This document shows, piece after piece, positions 21,852-33,539 of a stretch of DNA of 64,000 nt. Positions within the stretch are counted from its first letter, which is position 1, and each line of letters begins with the position of its first letter. The stretch spans positions 632,501-696,500 of the forward strand of contig OU015663.1 of assembly GCA_907165275.2 (NCBI GenBank). Direction: 5' to 3'. The stretch comes from Zygaena filipendulae. Its lineage: Eukaryota > Arthropoda > Insecta > Lepidoptera > Zygaenidae. The translations under genes and the position numbers were made by a program. The notes under the pieces were generated by a model. That model was given only the letters and a program-made list of their open reading frames with translations, was not told where the DNA came from and did not search any database.

Positions 21852-22178
21852 CTTGTTTGACTTTTGAAAATCAAAATTCTAATTAGTCCGTCAGTTAGAA
21901 AATAAAAAAAATAATGGACACGTAGGTATTTTTTGATTTTTCAAATTAATGAAAATATACATAGATTTATATCCCATTAAAGTTTAGGGTGGGGGCACGT
22001 GACGTCATTATCCGCTATTAGCCCCGTACAAACTACACCGGATAGTGTTGTCACGCGAAATTTCTACTCAATGCAGTATCGCCGTTATTTTTTGGTCACG
22101 TAAAAAAAGAAAAATACGGGTCCAATATTTTTTATTTATCTACAATCCGGACTAAAAAAGAATTTAGTTAACTAACCC
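21852..22178 (+). mobile_element. MITE-A copy 4, in Kir intron
   Basis: Lies within the 710-bp intron between the two main Kir coding exons (21603-22312), antisense to the gene. The first CRE palindrome remains; the second has become GTGTTGTCAC. Confidence 0.85.
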
Positions 22179-22312
22179 ATTTAAATAGGTATCTAGGCTA
22201 ACTATGATATTGACTGATTGTGATGGAAAATAAAAACAATTATCTGTCACGACAATGGTAAAAATACAGAAGTTATTTAAAAACAATGTTGTAGGTACAT
22301 CTTTTGACTTAC

Positions 22313-22430
22313 TTCGTGGATAATAAACACCAGGTGACACTGAAAGTTCGTTGAAAGGATCCTCAGTCGGATTTCCATTGTTACTAACATCAGTGTTTAC
22401 AGCAAGTAATTGCTCCTCATCCATACCCAT
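22313..22430 (-). CDS. Kir channel, upstream coding exon
   Basis: Reads M-G-M-D-E-E-Q-L-L-A-V-N and ends CCACGAA|GTAAGT, a consensus donor. It supplies 39 codons plus one base. That base (A) plus AA at the next exon's acceptor makes a Lys codon and puts the chain in frame with R-Y-R-R, as expected for a Kir N-terminus. The hydrophilic, acidic content suits a cytoplasmic tail. The ATG at 22430 may be the start, but it is preceded by GGAAGCAG, so this may instead be an internal exon continuing from 27881 in phase 0. Confidence 0.7.
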
Positions 22431-22967
22431 CTGCTTCCAATCAGGACATCACAGAAAAAATCACGCAAAAAACCTGTGTGTAAGAATACATTACGATTAT
22501 TATTGAAAGAGAAAAAAAAAATTGTTCTGTTTAAATCATATAAAATAGACGATCTAACCAAACAAGAACTGCACAATAGGTACGCAATACTCACTCGATT
22601 TGCAAGAATATAAAAAAATTATCATGTTAAAAACATTGTTTGATGAATTTCAATGAATAAAGGGGATAATTGTATAGACATAATTAATAATTATTTTTAG
22701 GTGGAAATTATTGAAAGCAGAGTAACACTTAATATTTGATTACAAACTTAGACTGGAAAACTATCAGAGAATATAGAATTAATCTGCACGACTTCACGTG
22801 TAACTCAGAACAACTGATTATTATGATATTAGTTTATTTATTTATAACAACTCCAGTAACATAGTGATTACATGTCACTATCTAAACCATAAACTCCTGC
22901 TAAGTCAGTAAATACTTAAGTATGTAGAATTATTGTTTTCCGTTTGCACATATCTCTATATCTCTCT
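22431..22967. other. AT-rich Kir upstream or intron DNA
   Basis: No repeat or exon is visible. A pyrimidine-rich patch (minus strand, about 22440-22480) precedes the exon at 22430 and could serve as an acceptor tract. Confidence 0.4.
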
Positions 22968-23056
22968 GTCTACGCAATGGTTAACTGGTAGAGCATGCCG
23001 CAAGGCATTAAGTTCGCCAATTGTACATACTGTGCAATAAAGAATAAATAAATAAA
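22968..23056 (+). mobile_element. Truncated LINE 3' tail
   Basis: CTGGTAGAGCATGCC and GCATTAAGTTCGCC lead to TGCAATAAAG and an (AATA)n tail. Confidence 0.55.
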
Positions 23057-23929
23057 TTAATTCAAAATTTTCAAATTAAATTTTGGCTTAGTAAGTGCAA
23101 TTTATGTCAGTAGGTCTATTCTAGAACCCCCACCCTATAGAGCCTTAATTTTTAAAATGTGAAATTATTGACTTTTTATTAATACCTACCTATATTATTC
23201 CATTTTATCGAAAAACAATTGTAGTTTGGAAATTCGTCACTCACTTCAGATGTCTTGAAATCAAAAACTCTTTCCAATATTATTTCATCAAACAAAAATA
23301 ATAATTCAAACAAAATCAAAGATTGTCTTGTACACTATTTTGATGCAAGTTGTGTTTTTCACATAAATTTTTTTCTATAAGAACATCACAAAAACTTATA
23401 TTTTATAGAATTTTTTATACGAAAATACTTAGTGCAAAGTAAACTGACGAAAGACGAAGAATGAAACTAACGAAAAAAAATTGTAAATACTTATTAAGTT
23501 ACTATATTAAACGGTTCCACATTTAATAAAGACACTTAATTAGCGAATGCTAAATTAATTCAGACACAAAACGTTACATTTTCGTACAGTAGATAGGTAA
23601 AAGAATTACAGCTTCATTTCTTATGATAAGAGGATTACAAATGTCTTAAACAGCAAAGTAAATATGTATTACACGAGTGATTACACATAGTAACACATGT
23701 ACGGCAAAGTTAATGGCAACTTTATCTTGTTAGACTCTGACAAACAAAATTATTTTATGTACATTGCGCTAAAAAAAACTTTATTTGAAGTCAACAGTAT
23801 TTTTTTTTGCACATTCTAAATTGGTCAGATGATTTTCTTTGACGACATAGAGCATATTAGCTGTTAGCCAAGATTTCGTTTGTTTTTTCGTGACTTCCTG
23901 CATTATGGCAAAGTTTTGTTTTATTTAAC
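23057..23929. other. Unique AT-rich DNA, no gene seen
   Basis: No repeat or coding signal is seen. It would be intronic if the 27967 exon belongs to the Kir gene. Confidence 0.4.
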
Positions 23930-24115
23930 ACTAGCTGTGCCTCGCGGTTTCACCCGCTTGGGTTTCAGAATTCTCGCAGGAACTCCAAACTTCTTTTATT
24001 CTTCTGCTTCTTACAATAACAAACACGACAAAAAAAGAATTAGCGGAATTGGTCCAGCCGTTCACGCGTGTTGCCATGACCAAGGGAAATAGGGATTCAC
24101 TCTTTTACCTTGTAC
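23930..24115 (-). mobile_element. Helitron-like variant
   Basis: CTAGCTGTGCCTCGCGGTTT leads through a complete variant module to GTTGCCATGACCAAGGGAAA. Confidence 0.6.
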
Positions 24116-24146
24116 CTTGCCTTGTACCTTTCAGTATTTAATCCAT

Positions 24147-24716
24147 ACTATAATAAAAGAGTAGAATCCGCGATTCTGTACATTGAATATTTTTAACAAA
24201 AATTGAGAGGGGTGATAAAAGAAGAGTAACCAAGCTCAAAAAAAGTTTATAAAATTCTTTTCTGTCCGTCTGTCTGTCTGTTCGCGATAATCTCCGCATC
24301 TACTGAACCGATTGTCATGCGGTTTTCACAGGTAGATTAAGCTTAGCCTGGAGCTACATAAAGACTTTGTTTCATCGAAATACGACATAGGGGAAAAAAG
24401 TTATCATCAGTTAAAGACTTCAGCGCAATGCAATGGTTGAAAGCTTCAATATAATTTAGCTTGAACGTGATAAAACCTTTTTAGAGTTATGCATTTTTTT
24501 TTTTTCTTTTAAATTGATGTTTCGCTAAGTGACAGTTTTAAGGCTTGGAGAGACAGATGATGTGATTATATTTTCTTTGAGACTAAAGAGTATATATAAC
24601 AAAAGAGTGAAAAATCTAACGTCATTAGGTACTGTCCGTAGTGATTATTTGCTCAGTGTTACTGTCATTGCAGGGGTCGAAAATTCACGCGGGTGAAACC
24701 GCTGGCTCCAGCTAGT
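24147..24716 (+). mobile_element. Long Helitron-like element
   Basis: A 570-bp form from CCATACTATAATAAAAGAGT to GGGTGAAACCGCTGGCTCCA. It closely matches 37313-37878, including GACTTCAGCGCAATGCAATG. No helicase or Rep coding. Confidence 0.65.
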
Positions 24717-24777
24717 AAATAATATAGCAGTAACAAGCTGTAAGTTGTGTATGTAAGTAAGCTGTAATAAAGCATTG

Positions 24778-24895
24778 TCACCAGCAGCTGTTCCCTGCGG
24801 TTTCACCGGCGTTAATTTCGGAGTTCCTACGGGAATCCCGGGATAAAAATACCTTATATCCTTCTCTGTACCCTTGACAACGTGTAAGTAATAGT
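24778..24895 (-). mobile_element. Helitron-like fragment
   Basis: From CAGCTGTTCCCTGCGGTTTC to CCCTTGACAACGTG, then truncated. An 84-codon frame is built on it. Confidence 0.6.
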
Positions 24896-25054
24896 ACATT
24901 ATTATCCTATAGTTCGAGGGACTAAATAAGACTTTCTCCCGAGGATAACACTGTGCTTTTCATTACGAATGCAAGGAAAGTCAAAATAAAAATAGGAATT
25001 AGCTAAAGAAAAAAATGAGTGAATTTTTTTTACATAAATCAACCATTAGGTGTG

Positions 25055-25335
25055 CTACTGGCCAGTAAGTATGCCCCCTATGACATAAAAAAAAACTTGA
25101 GTTTCTGCAGTACCTATCCAGCTGTCAGTTGAAAGCGATTCTCCCTAGGGCTGAAAAGTGTTACTTTCAACCCGCTTCTCAGGCAACTTCAGACCTACTT
25201 TCCGAGTATGAGTAATGAAAAATTTTATCACGATCGGTTGTATAGTTAAGGCGTTAAAATGTATAAAATCTAATTGTGTAAAATCTGACAAACATACAAA
25301 CGCAATTATAATAATTATAAGTAAGGATTGGAGTA
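25055..25335 (-). mobile_element. SINE-like fragment and Helitron-like 5' remnant
   Basis: 25055-25092 holds the terminal TTTTATGTCATAGGGGGCA piece of the repeat at 17436. About 25203-25335 is the 5' half of a Helitron-like copy ending TATAATTATAAGTAAGGATT. Confidence 0.5.
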
Positions 25336-25510
25336 ATTCAGTTATCTGATAACTATGCGTATATACTATGGTGTTTAGTACGTTCTGATAACGTCGTTTG
25401 TAGGTACCTATGTAATAATAAAAATGAAATAAATGTAATAATTGAAAAAAAAAAATATATCACGACATACTAACGCGTGTTAACTAAAAATCCATAGATA
25501 CATAATAATA

Positions 25511-25832
25511 GGGATGTGGACTACTTTTGAAAATCAAAATTCTAATTAGTCCGTCAGTTAAAAAATAAAAAACAATAGACACGTATCTTTTGCTTTTTCA
25601 AATAAATTAAAATATACAGAGATAAAGCGCATTAAAGTTTAGAGTGAGGAGGTCGTGACGTCACTAACCGCTAAAACCACCATACAAACTGTCAGAATAG
25701 TGACGTCACACGAAATTTCATTTCAATATATCGCCGTTATTTTTTGATTAAGTAAAAAAAGAAAAAATACGTGTCCAATATTTTTAATAATCTACAAGAC
25801 GGACTAAAAAATAAAAATTAGTCAACATGCCC
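25511..25832 (+). mobile_element. MITE-A copy 5
   Basis: Complete, with both GTGACGTCAC palindromes and very close to copies 3, 8 and 13. Confidence 0.9.
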
Positions 25833-26239
25833 ATTATTTATTATATCATTCAGAACGAAGAATTACTTAAGTATGTAACGAAGACAAGTGGCATTAGGTA
25901 AAAAAACATTAAAGTCGGCTGAAAGAAAATGTAAATGGTTGGTGAAAAATATAAGCACCCATTACGGACCTATTACGACAGAGAAGATAACGTTATCAAA
26001 GAGTTTCAAACATCTTAAAATAGAATTTAATACTTTGATATAAAATTTTGCAACTTAGTATAATACCTGCCACACAATAACTTTTTAGTTATTAAAGTTA
26101 TTATTTGTACCGAGAATAGCTCCAACAGACGCGAGACGTAGTAGCGTTTTATATAACTTCACGATCTTGAGGCTCCTTGTTCGATTTAAAATAATGTTTA
26201 AAATCAAATCAAAATCTGTGTAAAAAGTACTACTCAGTA

Positions 26240-26490
26240 TAAAAAGTAGAATTCACGTATCTGTATAGTTAAGTATAAGAGGCGATAAAAGAAAAGTAAC
26301 AGAACACCAAAAGAAACTATTGTGCTATATTTATGTCTGTTCACACCACAGAACAGAATATAACAGATAGAAGGACCATCAACTTAGTTTAGTATGAAAA
26401 CAGATGGAAATCAGTGTCGCCGGGTGATTTTCGTACACAAAACCACAATACCACACAATCACAACAATAGTAACCTTTTGGAATACGGAC
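26240..26490 (+). repeat. Repeat fragments
   Basis: About 26240-26320 resembles the start of the long Helitron-like form. About 26330-26490 resembles repeat R (CAGTGTCGCCGGGTGATTTT). Confidence 0.5.
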
Positions 26491-26525
26491 CTTAGTACGG
26501 TGCGTCATCTAACGTCCTTATATTC

Positions 26526-26847
26526 GGGTAATAACCAGGGTACGAAAAATAAAATTCTAATTGTTCCGTCAGCTAGAAAATAAAATAATAACAGACTCGT
26601 ATTTTTTGATTTTTCTAATTAATCAAAATAAATATAGATAATGCGCTTAAAAGTTTAGGGTGGGGGACTCGTGATGTCATTAATCAGTATAAGCCCCGTA
26701 CAAGCTGCACCGAATTGTGACGTCACGCGAAATTTCAACTCAAAGTAACGCCGTTATTTTTTGATAACGTAAAAAAAGAAAAAATACGCGTCCAATATTT
26801 TTTAATAATCTACACGCAGGACTAAAAAAACATTTTAACAAGTAGCC
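26526..26847 (+). mobile_element. MITE-A copy 6, alternative-end subfamily
   Basis: The ends read GGGTAATAACC and CAAGTAGCC instead of GGGATGTGG and CATGCCC, while the interior is MITE-A. The first CRE has become GTGATGTCAT; the second is intact. Confidence 0.8.
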
Positions 26848-27406
26848 AATCCAGTAAGTACCTTGAGAAACCAGCTTATCTATAGCTCGCGCGAGCGAGG
26901 CATCAGTACGCCAGATGTGCACACAATACACACCCCACAACAGAAACGGGGTTTATGTTCCCAAAGACGTAATTGACATACAAACACTGAAGTTGACATG
27001 ATAGAGTATAAATGGATATTAACATGGATAAACACAGAATCTGTTTCAGTAAATCAAGCTACTCGACGCACTCGGCATATCGTTTTTGTTCGCATATTTG
27101 TATAGTAACCTAGTAATATTACTGGAGATATCGAGGGAACAGATAAACCCATTCCGCCCTATTATCGAACCCTGAATGCCTACCCTATGTACCATAATTC
27201 ATTACAGACAGAACGAAATGGCTCCGTGTTAGACGCACTGTAGAGAAAAACGCGTAAGTTAAAATTGATGCGTTCTAAAAGTTTGACTATTTATAATTTT
27301 TGTCTCAATAGAAGTATTTATTTATTATTTATTTAAAGTAAATATACATTGTTTTTTCGTTAGAAATTTCTTATAGGTGTTAAAAACCTTTACAGGTTAT
27401 TGTAAT

Positions 27407-27719
27407 GGGGACGTTGATTACTTTTGAAAATCAAAATTCCGTCAGTTAGTAAATTTAAAAAAAATGGACACGTAATTTTTGCTTTTTCAAATAAATTAAA
27501 ATATACTGAGATAAAGTGCATTAAATTTTAGGGTGAGGGGGTTGTGACGTCACTAACCGCTAAAACCGCCATACAAACTGTCCAGATAGTACGTCACGCG
27601 AAATTTCAACTCAATGTATCGCCTTTATTTTTCGATTACTTAAAAAAAGAAAAAAATACGTGTCCAATATTTTTTATTAATCTACAAGACGGGCTAAAAA
27701 AAAATTAGCCAACATGACC
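27407..27719 (+). mobile_element. MITE-A copy 7
   Basis: The first palindrome is intact; the second has lost a base pair (AGTACGTCAC). Confidence 0.85.
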
Positions 27720-27880
27720 AATCACAAGATTTGTAAACAAAGAGCGTGAATGTTTTTGGTTACTTTGAAATAACGTGTATTTTTTTTAATTTAATGAACC
27801 GAATATGATGAAAAAAGTGTTCGATAAGAAACATTTAGAAAAAAAAAGCTAGCACGTGAAATTCCAAGTTTCTCACTTAC

Positions 27881-27967
27881 GTCACTTTGCCTGTGGTGCT
27901 CGACCCGACGGGTCCCAACAAAGGCAGTCTTGACGGATGACACGCGATCCTTCTGCACGAGTGACAT
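27881..27967 (-). CDS. Candidate first coding exon, possibly of the Kir gene
   Basis: ATG at 27967 opens M-S-L-V-Q-K-D-R-V-S-S-V-K-T-A-F-V-G, 29 codons in all, ending at GAC|GTAAGT, a perfect donor in phase 0. Codon use is protein-like and the surroundings are repeats and AT-rich DNA. The next exon on this strand that could accept phase 0 is at 22430, giving a 412-residue Kir with a longer cytoplasmic N-terminus and a 5.4-kb first intron. GATGTTTTCTCAG about 19 bases before the ATG could be a 5'UTR acceptor. The join is inferred, not shown; it could be the first exon of another gene. Confidence 0.5.
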
Positions 27968-28221
27968 GTTTGTGTTTGTATTAGCTGAGAAAACATCTTC
28001 AGCTACCCCTCAAGCTTGCCTAAGTATGTAGCTAGAGGCGTAGGTATAGAGTACCGATTCATCGATCGATTCATTAGACTCACAGACTCACAACAACAAG
28101 AGCAATATTTAACTGTAAGATTGTAAATCACAAGACATATGCGCACTAAATGTAGCAGATACTACATCTACGCGTATCGATGTATCTACTACCTTAAAAC
28201 GAGCAATTCTTTGTATATAAT

Positions 28222-28865
28222 ATACTAGCTGTCTCGCGCGGTTTCATACGCGATAATTTCAAAGTTCCCGTGGGAATTCCGGATTACAATATAGCCTATA
28301 TTACTTAGGGATAATGTAGCTTTCTAATGGTGAATATTATATTTCATTATAAGTGCGGAAAGCCTGTCATTGCAAAGAGTTCCGACAAATGTCTACCCGA
28401 GCCGAGGCGCAGCCGAAGGTGAGGGTTGACAGTCGGAACTAGTTGCAATGACGGTTCCGCACGTGTACTGAACAACTATTTTAATACAGTTACGAAAAAA
28501 TTAAGCAATTTAATAAAATATCAAAAACACAACAAACTCAACTAAGTTCCAACTGTGATCAAGAGATGGCGCTAGTCGTATTAGTAATGCGAAACCTACG
28601 TTTCGCAATGCAAAAAGTGTGTCAAAGTCGTGAGGCCATTTTTGACAGTTGGCAAAGAGAACGCACGAGTTCGGGAAAGGTAAACAAAAAGCTCGAGTAT
28701 GTAATAGCCCACATCCCGAACGCTAAACGTCCCTGCAATACGCCACTTTTTGAGCAACTGTATTAAAAAGTATTTTTTAAATCGGTCCAGTTATAGTTGT
28801 TGAGTCAAGCCGTAACAAACAAACAAGCAAAAATCAAATCTTTCCTCTTCATAATATCAGTATAG
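28222..28865 (-). mobile_element. Helitron-like element split by a hairpin/ORF repeat
   Basis: One half (28222-28332) runs from CTAGCTGTCTCGCGCGGTTT to the CTTTCTAATGG segment. It resumes at about 28770 with AAATCGGTCCAGTTATAG and ends near 28865. The split point matches the intact order seen at 2133-2330. Confidence 0.7.
28333..28768. mobile_element. Hairpin/ORF repeat, copy 3
   Basis: Same orientation and loop as copy 1, with a 66-codon frame that differs from copy 1 by one residue. It is inserted in the Helitron-like element described above. Confidence 0.75.
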
Positions 28866-29169
28866 ATATAATCTGAATCTCGGAATCGGCTTCAACGATT
28901 TTCATGAAATTTAGTACGCAGGGGATTTCGGGGGCGACTTATCGATGCAGCTAGGTTTCATTTTCAGAAAACGTTTTATCCGTGTTTTCAGGAAACGTAC
29001 AATGAGTGTTTGGTACTGCTTTACTGTCTACTGACACAGCAGCACTAAAGCTACTTAACAATAGATGGTGTTGAAATATTCTCACATGTAAAAACTGTAA
29101 AATTTACCAAAAAAAAAAATAGCTAGCAAAGCTTGGTCATTCGGTAATTATTATTATAATATGTAACTA

Positions 29170-29315
29170 GCAAATAATAATAATAATAAAATTGTTTATT
29201 GCCATCAAAAAGGTGTACAAAAAAAATAAAAATTAAACTTAGCCAATTATTATAGGCAAAAGGAAGTGATTCAGCGTGAGCTGCTCGCGACCTATGGGTC
29301 CTGGTTTTCAATCAC
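29170..29315 (-). mobile_element. LINE 3' tail with (TTA)n end
   Basis: On the minus strand GTACACCTTTTTGATGGC and AATAAACAATTT are followed by TTA repeats. The plus-strand relative is at 30358-30552. Confidence 0.6.
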
Positions 29316-29324
29316 TCCTCTAGC

Positions 29325-29400
29325 TTAGTCTAGATGATTGATAATGGTTAGCCAGATGTCGCGGGTTTGATCCTTGCACAAGTTAAATATTTATGTAATG
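29325..29400 (+). mobile_element. tRNA-derived SINE fragment
   Basis: TAATGGTTAGCCAGATGTCG and GGGTTTGATCC are A- and B-box-like at tRNA spacing. It differs from the SINE at 8550. Confidence 0.4.
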
Positions 29401-30022
29401 GTAATCTGGTGGATTAAAAAAAAAGGTGTTGTAAATTTACAATTAGTTTGAAACCGGCCAGCGCTGTGTGAGAATGTCCAAGCGTTATTTTTGTTCAATA
29501 TGTCACAAAACCGAGGTGCGTCGGTTAGATTTATTTTATGTATATATGTATATTTCATAGATATGATAACATTCACAAAGCTTTCTACATAGATATTTGT
29601 ATAAGAACTATGTCTAGTGATTCAAATGAATTCTTTCATCGAAATAAATTAACAAATTTAAAACAAAATTATGCTTAAGACGAGTTCAAATAGCTATTTT
29701 GAAATAATACTTTTCTTTGTCATAACAGACGATAAATTTTAAAATAACTTTGCTTGAATACAAAAGAACTTAGAATTACATTTGAAAAATAAATATACTT
29801 TTGAATGAGTTTTTGAAACAAATAAATAAGTTTTAGAATTCGTTTATTGTGTTTATGATAGAGATAAATTAATTATTTTGGGTTTTACAACGGATTGCAT
29901 ATAATGTAGTTGTATAAATAATATTCACTAGCTGTTGCAGCGGCTCCGCTTGTTTTGAGATTTAAAGTGCATCAGTTCAATCAAGTTCGTAGTCCGTAGA
30001 AAACCGTAATTTACTATACAAC
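29401..30022. other. AT-rich DNA, no gene seen
   Basis: No exon or clear element is visible. A weak Helitron-like end (CACTAGCTGTTGCAGCGGC) sits at about 29927-29945. Confidence 0.4.
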
Positions 30023-30335
30023 GGGGATGTGGACTACTTTTGAAAATCAAAATTCTAATTAGTCCGTCAGTTAGAAAAAAAAATAGACACGTATTTTTTG
30101 CGTTTAAAAAAAAAATACACAGATATAAAGCGCATTAAAGTTTAGGATGAGGGGGTCGTGACGTCACTAACCGCTAAAACCGCCATACACACTTTCAGAA
30201 TAGTGACGTCACGCGAAATTTCAACTCAATATATCGCCGTTGTTTTTTGATTACGTAAAAAAAGAAAAAATTCGTGTCCAATATTTTATAATAAGCTACA
30301 AGACGGACTAAAAAACAAAAGTTAGTCAGCATGCC
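30023..30335 (+). mobile_element. MITE-A copy 8
   Basis: Complete, with both palindromes intact. The A-rich segment before the first palindrome is shortened. Confidence 0.9.
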
Positions 30336-30357
30336 CATTATAAATGGATTATTATTT

Positions 30358-30552
30358 TTACAGATTTGTTCTGAATTGCATGAGCCCTCTCTACTCCAGA
30401 GGGGAGTGATTGAAAACCAGCGCTGCTCGGAACCTACATAGGTACACACCTCACGAGCAGCTTACGCTTAATCACTTCCTTTCGCCTTTAATTGCCTTAG
30501 TTTCATGTTTTTTGTACACCTTTCTGATGGCAATAAACAATTTTTAATATTA
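30358..30552 (+). mobile_element. LINE 3' tail with (ATT)n end
   Basis: GAGTGATTGAAAACCAG, GATGGCAATAAACAATTTTT and an ATT-rich tail match the reverse copy at 29170-29315. Confidence 0.6.
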
Positions 30553-30744
30553 TTGTTATTATAAATATTATTATCAGTTTCAGAAAACCTATTACAATAA
30601 AACAAAGCTAACTATAAATAAGAAATATTTCGGATTTTGCTAGTGATAATATTATATTTATCAAGTCTCCCCTTCTTATGTACAAACTCACTTCTAGTTA
30701 CGTTTTTACCATAAGACTTGTAACGACTTCAGAAGCGCATAATT

Positions 30745-31069
30745 GGCTACTTGACAAAATTTTTTTTTTAGTCCGTCATATAGATTAGTAAAAAATATTG
30801 GACACGTATTTTTTAATTTTTTTTACGTAATCAAAAAATAACGGCGATACATTGAGTTGAAATTTCGCGTGACGTCACAACCCGGTGCAGTTTGTACGGG
30901 GCTTATCCTGAATATTGACGTCACGAGTCGCCCACCCTAAACTTTAAAACGCTTTATCTATGTTTATTTTCATTAATTTGAAAAAGCAAAAAATACTTGT
31001 CTATTGTTTTTTTATTTTCTAACTGACGGACTAATTAGAATTTTGATTTTCATACCGAGGATAATACCC
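30745..31069 (-). mobile_element. MITE-A copy 9, alternative-end subfamily
   Basis: The ends are CTACTTGACAAAAT and GGATAATACCC. Both sites are retained (GTGACGTCAC and TTGACGTCAC). AATT lies outside both ends. Confidence 0.85.
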
Positions 31070-31424
31070 AATTACGTTAGCAACTGTTGCAATAGATACG
31101 TGCAACGCGAACGTTGCGAAAGATAAATCAATATACTGGGTGAATGGATGAATGTGGGACATACTAAATTCGTAAAGAACTCATACTAACATTTAACATA
31201 AAAAATATTACCTGTATCATATAAATAAACAAAAATATTGTTAAATAAGAGAGAAAACTTCGACGCAATAGCAGCAATACAAAGTAAAGGAGAGTTGAAT
31301 GACCTTATAAGCGTTTAAGCGTATCGGCCTTCAGCGCGTCCGGAACTTGTACACTCAATATTCGTAAAAAAACTCAATTTCATGTTTTTTTTTTAACTTC
31401 ATTGAGACTAGAATCGGATACTGA

Positions 31425-31439
31425 ACCCCCCCCCCCCCC
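31425..31439. repeat. Poly-C run
   Basis: About a dozen consecutive C residues in otherwise AT-rich DNA; length is liable to sequencing error. Confidence 0.8.
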
Positions 31440-31746
31440 TTCATTAAGTCCCTCGTTCAAATTTACACTCTGTATATAAGAAAAAAAAATGTCACTCGCA
31501 GAAGCCTGTGGATTATGAAAAATATGCAAAAATAGAGAAAAACTTCGAGAATTAACATAAAGGTGCGTCTATCTATATAACTCAAGTATAATAATATGTG
31601 TGTACCTATTCAAATTTCACGTCCCCCGTAACTCGGTGAGTTATCTCACCGCTGAATCTAATGGCTCTAATTTCCAAACTTGGAAAAAGTGTTCTTGAAA
31701 AGTTCCACCGTTCTAAGTGTACACGCGCCGAGGGTTGTGTACGAGG

Positions 31747-31914
31747 AAGATAAGCAATAACATGTTAACCTACAACATGAAGTTATTGATACAGAACGCT
31801 TTATAGGCTATTTGGCTATTTTTTATTCTTAGCCCGTCGTGTAGATTCATAAAAACATTAGACACGTATTTTTCTTTTTTCACGTAAGCAAAAAATAACG
31901 GAGATACAAGATAA
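31747..31914. mobile_element. Truncated TIR element joined to a MITE-A fragment
   Basis: About 31747-31800 matches one end of the element at 40852 (GATAAGCAATAACATGTTAA). About 31815-31914 is the terminal third of a minus-oriented MITE-A (copy 10) without CRE sites. Confidence 0.6.
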
Positions 31915-32158
31915 CTTTCTCCTATAAGTATGCAGTGCGTGTTAATGTATTCACATCTATCGTAACACGGCCGCGCAGACACGGACAGACACGGGCCAGT
32001 ATTCGCGAAAAGAATATTTTGTCTCGCTCGTCATGTATGTACGTGTCTGTGGCTACATGTCGAGCGGGGTGAATAAAGAGCATCGGAACCGTGCAGACGT
32101 CTCTTGTTAAATAAACCGTATCTGTTGGTTTCTGCCCACATCTCTGCCCTGCGGGGTT

Positions 32159-32344
32159 AGCCAAGTTACATTCTACAACTGTTGACGCATAGAAAAGATA
32201 TGTAGCGAACCGTCATGTCACTTGGTCAGCCAATCAAAACTCTAGTTTTCAAGTGGTCACGTAAAATTAAAGTTTTGATTGGCCAACCAAAGTTTTCTAT
32301 TCTAGTTTTCTATGCGTCAACGATTGTAGAATGTCAACTTGGCT
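32159..32344. mobile_element. 186-bp foldback element
   Basis: Inverted ends of about 38 bp (AGCCAAGTTACATTCTACAA on the left, complement on the right with few mismatches) surround an inner inverted pair containing AGCCAATCAAAACT. Only one copy is complete here; a piece (TTGTCAACTTGGCTAGG) recurs near 34460. Confidence 0.7.
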
Positions 32345-32348
32345 CCCC

Positions 32349-32417
32349 GCTGGCACGCGTCTGGCACGGAACGTGTCTGGCACGGAACGTGTCTGGCACG
32401 AAACGTGTCTGGCACGC
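32349..32417. repeat. 16-bp tandem repeat
   Basis: The unit CTGGCACGGAACGTGT occurs in about four successive copies, the first and last partial. It directly follows the foldback element. Confidence 0.8.
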
Positions 32418-32949
32418 TCATTATCTGTAGATATAAACGGACCTTTACTATTGTTTTTAACGATTAACCCAGCAGGCGAAATGTCAGTTAGGAATCAGTA
32501 AGCTTGCAAAAAGAACAGCATCCAAAACGTTAACAGCGCGTTCCTTCCCGCCCTAGGGAACCTGTGAAACGTAGGGCGGAACCGCGAGCAACAACACGGG
32601 CAAAACAATGTAAAGCAACGTCATATTACCACCATCGTGCATATTGCGGATCCAATTAACACTCCAGTTGCAGGTAGGGTTGCCAAATATCTCTTGGGCA
32701 AATATAGGTATACGTAGTATTTTCCTGTCCAACGGATGCCTTATATAAAAACAAGGCAACTGACTTTTTTTTTTAATTTTGCTACTTTTCTCATAACCAT
32801 CAAAACGGCTTTAGAGAAATTAAAATTAAGAAAATCGTTAAACTATAGAAGATTTGTTTTAAATAAAGCAATTTGGGTTTTTCTCTCCTCTTGTTAAATT
32901 TATTCTGCTACAACAACCATCAAAAAGGATTTAGCGTTAGAGTTAAAGT
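32418..32949. other. Unassigned spacer
   Basis: No recognised gene. A 68-codon minus frame (32553-32759) lacks a domain. Confidence 0.4.
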
Positions 32950-33075
32950 TACAAGTTGCCTGGAAGAAATTGCTTTTAAGCAATAAGGCCGCCCTTTGTT
33001 TTCTGTATTTCCCACCATGTATTTTTTTTTTTTGTTTTTGGTGACAATAAAGAGTATTTGATTTGATTTGATTTA
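32950..33075 (+). mobile_element. LINE 3' tail with (TTTGA)n end
   Basis: AGTTGCCTGGAAGAAATTGC and TAAGGCCGCC are followed by GACAATAAAGAG and TTTGATTTGATTTGATTT. This is a 5'-truncated copy. Confidence 0.65.
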
Positions 33076-33184
33076 AACTCTGGAAGGTGTGTTTTAAATA
33101 AAGTGATTTCCGGTTTTTTGCTCCTCCTGTAAAATTTATTTCACTTTGTTTTACCGCAGGGCAGCCGCCAAGGTATCCTTAATA

Positions 33185-33298
33185 TTGTACGTGTAAATGC
33201 GAATGTGATTTTGTGGACATAGTGTACTTTTTACCCCGGAATTCCCGTGGTAACTCCGAAATCTATACAGGTGAAACCGCGGAACAACAGCTAGTAGG
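33185..33298 (+). mobile_element. Helitron-like 3' fragment
   Basis: GGAATTCCCGTGGTAACTCC and GGTGAAACCGCGG precede CAGCTAGTAG. Confidence 0.55.
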
Positions 33299-33539
33299 TA
33301 GGTACTATAAATTATATTATAGTACGATTGACAACCCTAGTTGCAGGTGCGAGGCGCGACCGTGAAGTCGGTCGCAGTCGGTTTCAACTAGTCGCGCGCC
33401 GTTGCTCCAAAACCGACGCCCGCGGTAGAAATATCGAGCTCCCAGATATTTCTGCGACGATCCCTGAGTGAACAGCCCCCCTAGTCAAGTAGACAATCTA
33501 CAATTGCTAACGGAGTCGTTACGTCACGTGTTCGCGCTC

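Noticed and set aside
31425..31439. Poly-C run as a telomeric or regulatory signal
   Set aside because: A single homopolymer with no repeated unit or associated elements.
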